Part shown: positions 6,624 through 11,547 of the stretch, one piece after another
How positions within the stretch are numbered: the first letter of the stretch is position 1
Layout: each line of letters starts with the position of its first letter
NCBI GenBank assembly: GCA_937896265.1
Contig: CALBMD010000299.1
Location: 1 to 11,547, forward strand
Direction: 5' to 3'
Source of the DNA: an uncultured Pseudomonadota bacterium
GTDB taxonomy: Bacteria > Bdellovibrionota_B > Oligoflexia > Oligoflexales > Bog-1112
DNA length: 11,547 bases
Notes under the pieces: generated by a model
The model's database searches: none
Seen by the model: only the letters and a program-made list of their open reading frames with translations
Told to the model about the DNA's origin: nothing
Made by a program: the position numbers and the translations under genes

Positions 6624-7343
6624 ATGAATCGATTGCAAGATAGACTTGTCACCACCCTTGATGGCAGTGCCTCACTCATGCATCGCGAGCTTCAGGAGCT
6701 CTATCACTCACAAGAAGGGGCTTTATGGCAGGCGCAAAATCTTTATTTGGGCTTATCCAAACTAGAACAAGCGTTTTTAAACCAAGACAACATAGCTATT
6801 CTCGATGTCGGATTTGGGATGGGCTACAACGCTCTATCAACAATCAGCCTTTGGCTGCAAGGAGATGGCAATACGCAAGTCAGCATGCTCAGCCTAGAAA
6901 AAGATCTCGAGCTTTTTCTAGCTATCTTGGCCAGTGAAAACCCCTGGCAGTGCTTGATGACAAAGAATTGGCCCAAGCTTTTGCATGCACTTAAGGCAAA
7001 GAACCCGCAAGAATATACCGCTCTCTTTCATCACCCGAAAACTGGCAAAACTTTTGCTTGGACTCTGCGCTTTGGCGACGCTCTTTTAATGCTTAAAACA
7101 CACATTGCAAGCGACTCGTTTGATATTATTTTCCAGGATCCTTTTTCACCCAAAAAAAATCCTGCCCTTTGGTCTAAGGATTGGTTTGCAAACCTTGCTC
7201 GCTTCACTAAAAGAGGCAGCCTATTAGTAAGCTACAGCGTTGCAAGCCAAGTACGAGCAGATCTTGCCGCTAACGGCTTTATCTGTGAAAAAGTCCCTTG
7301 TCCTGGGCCAAAAAAATCTTGGCTTCGCGCAACAAAAAGCTAG
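6624..7343 (+). CDS. mnmD: tRNA 5-methylaminomethyl-2-thiouridine methyltransferase, stand-alone MnmD type
   Basis: Predicted to use S-adenosylmethionine to methylate nm5(s2)U34 to mnm5(s2)U34 in tRNAs reading NNA/NNG codons; this is the last step of the MnmE-MnmG-MnmC pathway. Family marks are DGSASL (13-18), ELYHSQEGALWQA (25-37), the SAM-binding loop LDVGFGMGYNA (60-70), acidic E92 after strand 2, and QDPFSPKKNPALW (171-183). The C-terminal PGPKKSWLRATK matches the family's usual end. The 239 residues cover only the MnmC2 (DUF752) half; the FAD oxidase half of bifunctional MnmC is absent and not encoded nearby. The ATG has only a weak GGA 6 nt upstream. The gene is divergent from the small exported-protein gene, and its stop codon abuts the palindromic repeat region. 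The methyltransferase assignment is firm and the exact substrate is inferred. Confidence 0.87.
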   Translation: MNRLQDRLVTTLDGSASLMHRELQELYHSQEGALWQAQNLYLGLSKLEQAFLNQDNIAILDVGFGMGYNALSTISLWLQGDGNTQVSMLSLEKDLELFLAILASENPWQCLMTKNWPKLLHALKAKNPQEYTALFHHPKTGKTFAWTLRFGDALLMLKTHIASDSFDIIFQDPFSPKKNPALWSKDWFANLARFTKRGSLLVSYSVASQVRADLAANGFICEKVPCPGPKKSWLRATKS

Positions 7344-7346
7344 GGG

Positions 7347-7366
7347 ATGTCCTTAAACCTTAGTTA
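7347..7366. repeat. Outer box of the palindromic repeat
   Basis: ATGTCCTTAAACCTTAGTTA closely matches the reverse complement of 85-104, which reads ATGTCCCTAAACTCTTAGCT: one inserted base and a few substitutions. In this copy the box is on the left of the palindrome, and in the other copy on the right. That is what an element with two symmetrical outer arms would show. The spacer to the inner arm differs (32 versus 20 nt). Confidence 0.5.
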
Positions 7367-7398
7367 GGTAATTACGGTTCCCAGCATAGATAGTTTCT

Positions 7399-7484
7399 AG
7401 CTAGTTTGTAAGAGCAGCCACGGTGTTCTGGGGAGCGCTCCCCAGAACACCCGTCTTATGCCAGGCTGCTCTTACAAACTAGCT
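7399..7484. repeat. 86-bp near-perfect palindrome, full copy of the intergenic repeat
   Basis: The outer arms 7399-7419 and 7464-7484 are perfect 21-bp inverted repeats (reading AGCTAGTTTGTAAGAGCAGC plus C on the left). The inner arms 7422-7436 and 7437-7451 are a perfect 15-bp palindrome with no spacer, centred on GGAGCGCTCC. Between outer and inner stems the right side carries about nine unpaired bases (7455-7463). The element lies between the convergent ends of mnmD and the ABC exporter. As RNA it would be a very stable hairpin, and as DNA a cruciform. Its right half recurs at 18-66 almost unchanged, so this is a repeat family rather than a one-off terminator. It carries no open reading frame or clear target-site duplication. 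Confidence 0.88.
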
Positions 7485-7493
7485 CTTACAAAC
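7468..7493 (+). repeat. Short direct repeat at the right edge of the palindrome
   Basis: GCTCTTACAAAC occurs at 7468-7479 and again at 7482-7493, a 14-bp period. The first unit belongs to the palindrome's right arm and the second lies just outside it. The copy at position 1 has only the start of the second unit (GCTCT at 62-66), so duplication happened in one copy or decayed in the other. Confidence 0.7.
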
Positions 7494-7511
7494 CAACCAA
7501 TTTACTCCGCT

Positions 7512-7550
7512 GGCATGATTAAGAATGTTCACCATGCATCGGGTCATGCC
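7512..7550. repeat. Second inverted repeat in the convergent gap
   Basis: GGCATGA (7512-7518) and TCATGCC (7544-7550) are a perfect 7-bp inverted repeat around a 25-nt loop containing ATGCAT. There is no T-run, so it is not a clear intrinsic terminator, though it sits where the ABC exporter transcript should end on the minus strand. It may be a degraded piece of the neighbouring repeat. Confidence 0.4.
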
Positions 7551-7575
7551 TGTTATATCAAGATGAGGATACGCC

Positions 7576-8616
7576 CTAGCTCCAGCGAAAAATCTTAGCA
7601 GAAAGGGCCATGGCAACTACTAAATAGCAACCTAACACCAAAATCTCAGACCCAAGCGAAAAGAAAGCCACACCCTCAACAGCAATCTTGCGCAGTCCAG
7701 TAGTAGCCGCGCTAAGGGGTAGAAAATCCGTTAAAGAAGCCAACCATAAAGGCAGGTGAGCCTTAGAAAACCACACCCCTGAAACAAGCATCATTGGCAC
7801 ACAGAGCAAGTTCACAGCACCGTTATAGGTAGCCGCATTAGCCAAACGCGCCCCACAAAGAATGGCAAGTGCTGCAAAGCTAGCCGAAGCTAATAGTGAA
7901 AAGAAATAGACATCCCATAAAGAACCGACAGAAGAAAAACCAAACAAAAGTTTGCCTGCCCCCAGAATGCAAACAAACTCTAAAGCCATTAACAATAGTC
8001 GCCCTAGAATATGAGATAAAATATAGACCCAAGGACGCATAGGTGTAACTCGATACCGCTTAAGCAGGTTTTCTCTGCGGTTTACGACAATGGTCATCCC
8101 GGTGCCATAGATGCTTGTTGTAAATAAACTAAGACCCAAAAGACCAGGAACAAGAAAATCAATGTAGCGAGCTTTTTGACTAGTAACCTGATGGCTAGCA
8201 AAAATGATCTGGCCTGACGATAAAGAACTCGTTATGACCAAACGTAAATACTTTGCAGCATCAACAGCTTGAGCGCGATTTGCATCATAAAAAAGCTCAA
8301 ATCCTTTAGCATCGTTACTATCTTTAATCAGCACATCAAGATCCCCCTTAGCATAGGCTGCTAGATGGTCCTGGTAAGAAGCTTCTTTGACCACAAAGCG
8401 AGGGTCACTTAATGCTTTCAGTAGATTAGTAGTAGCTTTTATCTCATTTTGGATCACTCCAATGTGCAGAGCTCTTTCTTGCGGCTCATTAACGCAAAAG
8501 CCTAAAATCAACATCCACAACAAAGGCATAGTAAGCACAAAGATACAAGCTGAAGGCTCTCTAAAGAACTCACGAACCCGACCTTTTGTCATCTCCATCA
8601 AACTTTTAACAATCAT
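7576..8616 (-). CDS. ABC-2 type exporter permease
   Basis: This is the membrane half of an ATP-driven exporter. The 346-residue protein has one N-terminal transmembrane helix (about 22-40, in IFVLTMPLLWMLILGF). A soluble, probably periplasmic domain follows (about 43-148), then about five helices in the C-terminal half starting with DFLVPGLLGLSLFTTSIYG. The conserved cytoplasmic segment NRRENLLKRYRVTPMRPW precedes the second of these, as in the YadH/YhhJ ABC-2 family. ATG at 8616 is chosen because AGGAG lies 8 nt upstream; a TTG at 8622 would be too close to that site. The start overlaps the end of the ATPase gene by 11 nt, a sign of coupled translation. The cargo cannot be read from sequence; drugs, lipids and polysaccharides are all possible for this family. 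Confidence 0.9.
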   Translation of the reverse strand: MIVKSLMEMTKGRVREFFREPSACIFVLTMPLLWMLILGFCVNEPQERALHIGVIQNEIKATTNLLKALSDPRFVVKEASYQDHLAAYAKGDLDVLIKDSNDAKGFELFYDANRAQAVDAAKYLRLVITSSLSSGQIIFASHQVTSQKARYIDFLVPGLLGLSLFTTSIYGTGMTIVVNRRENLLKRYRVTPMRPWVYILSHILGRLLLMALEFVCILGAGKLLFGFSSVGSLWDVYFFSLLASASFAALAILCGARLANAATYNGAVNLLCVPMMLVSGVWFSKAHLPLWLASLTDFLPLSAATTGLRKIAVEGVAFFSLGSEILVLGCYLVVAMALSAKIFRWS

Positions 8617-9553
8617 TTGCAAAACTCCTACCAGTCAACTTCAAGAAGAGATCTTCTAAGCTTGCTTGCTTAACAGAGATAAAACGCAACCCTCCCCCAA
8701 GCTCGCTGCAGGTTTGCACAACTTCTTGCACTCTTTGTGAAGCATCTTGCAAAAAAAAGGAATAACCACGGGCAGTTTTGACTTCATCGACAAGAAAACC
8801 ATGTCTTTTCTTTAGAAGCTCTAATAAACCACCTTCAACACCCACTTCAAGATACTCTTTAACACCAAAGGTGGTAAAAAGCTCATCCAACGAGCCAAGC
8901 CCAACTATCTTTCCTTGATCTAAGATAGCAATACGGTCCGCCAGCCTTTCAGCTTCTTCCATAAAATGAGTAGTCAAAATAATAGATTTACCCATAGCCT
9001 TTAAGCGCGAGACAAGAGCCCAAATTTCCCGGCGAGCTTTCGGATCTAAACCGTTAGTCGGTTCATCAAGAAACAAGATATCTGGATTATGGCCAAAAGC
9101 AGAGGCTAGGCATACCCGTTGCTTTTGGCCACCAGATAGTTGACCAAGACGACGGTCTTTTATCTCTAAGAGATCAAGATCTTGCAAAAGTTGCAAGATC
9201 GGAAGAGAGCTTGGGTAAAAGCTTGCAAATAAGGTAAGTGTTTCTTCGACAGTATATCGTTTATAAAGAGCTGTTTCTTGTAGAGTAACCCCAATCTTCT
9301 CTAAAATATTAGCTCGGCTATCTTGATAGCGATAAGAAAGAATTTCAAGATCGCCACTGTCTTGACTGACAAGACCCTCAAATATCTCACAAAGCGTCGT
9401 TTTGCCAGCACCATTTGGGCCCAAGATAGCTAAACATTCGCCCCTTGCTAGGGTTAGACAGACCTCATTTACTGCCTTTAAAGTCCCAAAATATTTTGTT
9501 AGCTTAGAAGCTCTTAAAACGACATCTTCGTTTATAAGTGGTGCAGCTGACAT
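8606..9553 (-). CDS. ABC-2 type exporter ATP-binding protein
   Basis: This cytoplasmic nucleotide-binding subunit powers the permease encoded directly downstream. All ABC motifs are intact in the 315-residue protein: Walker A GPNGAGKTT (45-53), Q-loop Gln92, signature LSGGQ (139-143), Walker B ILFLDE (159-164) with catalytic Glu164, and His196 in TTHFMEEAERL. After about residue 215 comes a C-terminal extension of roughly 95 residues, common in the drug-exporter type (DrrA/CcmA-like) subfamily. The ATG has AGGGGGA close upstream. It is the first gene of a two-gene unit and divergent from the flavoprotein gene. With a single ATPase and a single half-size permease, the working complex should be a dimer of each. 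Confidence 0.94.
   Translation of the reverse strand: MSAAPLINEDVVLRASKLTKYFGTLKAVNEVCLTLARGECLAILGPNGAGKTTLCEIFEGLVSQDSGDLEILSYRYQDSRANILEKIGVTLQETALYKRYTVEETLTLFASFYPSSLPILQLLQDLDLLEIKDRRLGQLSGGQKQRVCLASAFGHNPDILFLDEPTNGLDPKARREIWALVSRLKAMGKSIILTTHFMEEAERLADRIAILDQGKIVGLGSLDELFTTFGVKEYLEVGVEGGLLELLKKRHGFLVDEVKTARGYSFFLQDASQRVQEVVQTCSELGGGLRFISVKQASLEDLFLKLTGRSFANDC
8625..8629 (-). promoter_or_regulatory. Ribosome binding site for the ABC permease
   Basis: AGGAG on the minus strand is 8 nt from the ATG at 8616 but only 2 nt from the TTG at 8622. It lies within the last codons of the ATPase gene and decides the permease start. Confidence 0.75.
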
Positions 9554-9623
9554 GAAGATCCCCCTTTTGGATAAACGAGAATATAATTTAGTAAAACCTT
9601 AGGCAATTTTTTTCAAGGTAACT
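9554..9623. promoter_or_regulatory. Divergent promoter region between the ABC exporter and the flavoprotein
   Basis: On the plus strand a perfect TATAAT lies at 9582-9587, about 37 nt before the GTG at 9624, but no good -35 is at the usual distance. On the minus strand TTGCCT (9606-9601) with a 17-bp spacer to TATTCT (9583-9578) could drive the exporter. The two -10 boxes overlap, so the promoters may compete. Confidence 0.4.
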
Positions 9624-10937
9624 GTGTTAGACGAAAATCAGAGCAAAGAAAACGAGCAAGTGTGGCCCATCATCATTGCTGGTGGAGGTATTGCAGGAAT
9701 CCTTTGCGCCTTAAGGCTAGCCCTTGAAAACCCAAGCTTGAAAATCTTGCTTTTAGAAAAAGGCCCAAGGTTAGGCGGTAGATTAGCTAGCGAGCAAAAA
9801 CACCATCATGATATCCCAGTTGGGCTTTCTGCTATTTCCGCACGCCTCGTAGACTTTATCAGCAATACCCTAAGCCTTGCCCCTGAAGCCAAAGAATTAA
9901 GCAAAAGCCTTGCCCACAAAGAAGCGCGTATAGGGTTAGTTTTTGGTGAGCAAGTAAAAGAGATCGCAAAAAGTCGCTATTTTGACAGTGATACAGCACG
10001 GATATTTAACCGAGCTATCAAAAACTGTGACTGGCAAAACCTTCAAGACAATGTCTTTGCTGAAGCATTGCCTGAAAAAGACAGCACCATATTAAAACAG
10101 CTTAAGCTGGCCCAAAAAGATCCAGCTACAGCTGTTATTAATCAACTAAACCAGCTTATTGGTATCGCAAGCTTTGAAGAACAAAGTTTTGCTTCCTTTA
10201 GCGAACGTCACAAATACTTCAAGGATCTTGCCTACCTCGGACCATTTGATGATCTATGGCAAAGCCTGTGCGAACTCCTTAAAGAGCAAGTTTCCATCAA
10301 GTTAGACTGTCAAATTCTAGCTGCTAATTGGCAAGAAAACCAATGGCTTATTGAAACTGAACAAGGCTTGTTTGCAAGCAAAATACTAGCTGTTGCTCAA
10401 AGCCCTTGGCAGGCCACCCAGTGGCTTGCTGCTAGCCTTTTACCTCCAGCTGTTTTATCGCAAACATTTAAAACAACACCAGCAAGCACCATCACCTTGT
10501 TTGAAACATTTAAAGAAAAGCGCCAAGCTCTTCCTGATTTACTCCTTATCCCCTCAGAGGGTTGCTATGGCTGCTCTTTAAACAAGGAAAGCATTAGCTA
10601 TCAATGCACCATTGATTTTGAAATATCGATGGATGCTGCTTCAGTAGTCAAAGCTATTAAAAAGTTAAAAAGAGCCCGCAACAAAGTACAAAAGATATAC
10701 GCTTACGAAACTGAAAGCGAAGCTATCAGCCTTTGTCCAGTAGCCTGGAGCCATGGTACGAGTGTGCTTGAAAGAAAAGGTTTTAGCCAATACGCCGTTG
10801 ATGCAATCCAGGCAGAACATTTAGTTTTTTGTGGTGATAGCTATGGATTAAGTGCCAATCCTGAAGAAAATCTTATGCAATCCTTAATCGCTGTTTGGTC
10901 AAAACTAAACCTAGCTCATCATAAGGAAGCCCCTTGA
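9624..10937 (+). CDS. FAD-dependent amine-oxidase-like oxidoreductase, substrate unknown
   Basis: The 437-residue protein binds FAD through an N-terminal Rossmann fold: GGGIAG at 20-25, acidic Glu45 at the end of strand 2, and the GGR motif typical of flavin amine oxidases and related enzymes at 51-53. The C-terminal flavin-contact segment FCGDSYGLSANPEENLMQS (402-420) is also present. The middle, about residues 60-390, is the substrate domain and shows no motif I can name. There is no signal peptide, so it is cytoplasmic. GTG at 9624 has AAGG 5 nt upstream. folD begins 2 nt after its stop, so they are co-transcribed. It is not an MnmC1-type oxidase, since it has the GGR amine-oxidase layout rather than the DAO one. 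Renalase-like or desaturase-like activity is possible. Confidence 0.8.
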   Translation: MLDENQSKENEQVWPIIIAGGGIAGILCALRLALENPSLKILLLEKGPRLGGRLASEQKHHHDIPVGLSAISARLVDFISNTLSLAPEAKELSKSLAHKEARIGLVFGEQVKEIAKSRYFDSDTARIFNRAIKNCDWQNLQDNVFAEALPEKDSTILKQLKLAQKDPATAVINQLNQLIGIASFEEQSFASFSERHKYFKDLAYLGPFDDLWQSLCELLKEQVSIKLDCQILAANWQENQWLIETEQGLFASKILAVAQSPWQATQWLAASLLPPAVLSQTFKTTPASTITLFETFKEKRQALPDLLLIPSEGCYGCSLNKESISYQCTIDFEISMDAASVVKAIKKLKRARNKVQKIYAYETESEAISLCPVAWSHGTSVLERKGFSQYAVDAIQAEHLVFCGDSYGLSANPEENLMQSLIAVWSKLNLAHHKEAP

Positions 10938-10939
10938 CA

Positions 10940-11547
10940 ATGCTTTTTTATACTAAAACCTTAAGTTTAAAGAAAAAAGCTTTCTTGCGCGAAAAGATTA
11001 GCATTTTCCAGGCAAAAGGCCATCGCTCGCCGCATCTGGCTTGCATCATTGTTGGCACAAATAAAGCAAGCCAGCTTTACGTTGGGATGAAACGAAAAGA
11101 ATGCCTTGCTATCGGCATGACCACTAGCCTTGAGAGCTTCCCCGAACAAGCAAGCACCCAGGATATTTTGGCCTGTGTAAGCAAATTAAATGCCAACCCC
11201 AACATCGATGGCATCCTTGTACAACTGCCTCTACCAGCCCAAATTGCTAGGGATCAAATCTTAGAACATATCGCTCCAGATAAAGATATCGACGGCTTAA
11301 CTCCTATTAATCAGGGTCTTTTAGTTCTTGGGCGCCCCTTATTTATTCCTTGCACCCCTAAAGGCATCCTGGCCATATTAGAAGAGCTTGGGACAGAAAT
11401 TGCTGGCAAAAAAGCATGTGTTATCGGTAGAAGCTTTCTGGTCGGCAGTCCTGTTGCTAGCCTTCTTTGTCAAAAAAACGCAACAGTAACTACTGTTCAT
11501 TCTCAAACGACAAATCCCAAAGAAATTACTAGCAAGGCTGATATCCT
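10940..11547 (+). CDS. folD: FolD, methylene-THF dehydrogenase/methenyl-THF cyclohydrolase (3' end outside window)
   Basis: This bifunctional cytoplasmic enzyme interconverts 5,10-methylene-, 5,10-methenyl- and 10-formyl-tetrahydrofolate and generates NADPH, feeding purine and formyl-methionine synthesis. The first 202 residues are visible out of about 285 for the family. SQLYVGMKRKE (44-54) carries the conserved Tyr47 and catalytic Lys51. DGILVQLPLP (90-99) contains Gln95, and PDKDIDGLTPINQG (113-126) the substrate-binding aspartates. PCTPKGI is at 137-143, and GRSFLVGSP (163-171) is the NADP-binding turn. Nothing is disrupted before the window edge. The ATG has AAGGAAG about 10 nt upstream, inside the end of the flavoprotein gene, 2 nt from its stop. 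Confidence 0.96.
   Translation, partial: MLFYTKTLSLKKKAFLREKISIFQAKGHRSPHLACIIVGTNKASQLYVGMKRKECLAIGMTTSLESFPEQASTQDILACVSKLNANPNIDGILVQLPLPAQIARDQILEHIAPDKDIDGLTPINQGLLVLGRPLFIPCTPKGILAILEELGTEIAGKKACVIGRSFLVGSPVASLLCQKNATVTTVHSQTTNPKEITSKADI

Noticed and set aside
7347..7550. CRISPR array or insertion sequence
   Set aside because: There are no regularly spaced repeats with unique spacers and no transposase frame. The structure is one palindrome with flanking fragments.
9624..10937. The flavoprotein as the missing MnmC1 partner of MnmD
   Set aside because: Its GGR motif and C-terminal GDSYG region fit the flavin amine-oxidase family, whereas MnmC1 belongs to the D-amino-acid-oxidase family. 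It is also in a different transcription unit.

Overview
The window is a gene-dense stretch of a Gram-negative bacterial chromosome, moderately AT-rich by eye. A periplasmic PBP4-type DD-peptidase with a signal peptide and a fused MaeB-type malic enzyme/phosphotransacetylase-like protein point to a proteobacterial-type genome. I cannot place it more precisely. Protein-coding genes are core metabolic and housekeeping genes. There are no tRNA or rRNA genes, transposases, phage genes or CRISPR arrays. GTG starts are common: trxB, the DUF971 gene, the small exported-protein gene and the FAD oxidoreductase gene all use one.

Layout. Positions 1-104 hold part of a palindromic intergenic repeat cut by the window edge. 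A minus-strand pair, dacB then maeB (3981 down to 220), follows with a 24-bp gap between the genes. A divergent region (3982-4182) contains a candidate promoter and a hairpin with a T-run. The plus-strand operon trxB-mrp-DUF971 comes next (4183-6275), with the genes nearly touching or overlapping. A short minus-strand gene (6323-6487) encodes a 54-residue exported, Thr/Pro/Ala/Glu-rich protein and has its own good promoter. Divergent from it is a stand-alone MnmD-type tRNA methyltransferase gene (6624-7343). The convergent gap 7344-7575 holds a large near-perfect palindrome that shares about 50 bp with the repeat at position 1. Then comes a two-gene minus-strand ABC-2 exporter (9553 down to 7576). 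Finally a plus-strand pair encodes a flavin amine-oxidase-like protein of unknown substrate and FolD, which runs off the right edge.

How the genes fit together. MaeB supplies pyruvate and NADPH; thioredoxin reductase and FolD are also NADP(H) enzymes. Mrp and the DUF971 protein are the two most clearly linked genes: their domains are fused in the plant Fe-S carrier HCF101, so here they probably form a two-protein Fe-S carrier unit, with trxB as its redox neighbour. MnmD methylates the wobble uridine of certain tRNAs.

I did not find an obviously new defence or mobile system. The most unusual signals are the palindromic repeat family, the leader hairpin in front of trxB, the uncharacterised exported mini-protein and the orphan flavoprotein coupled to folD.
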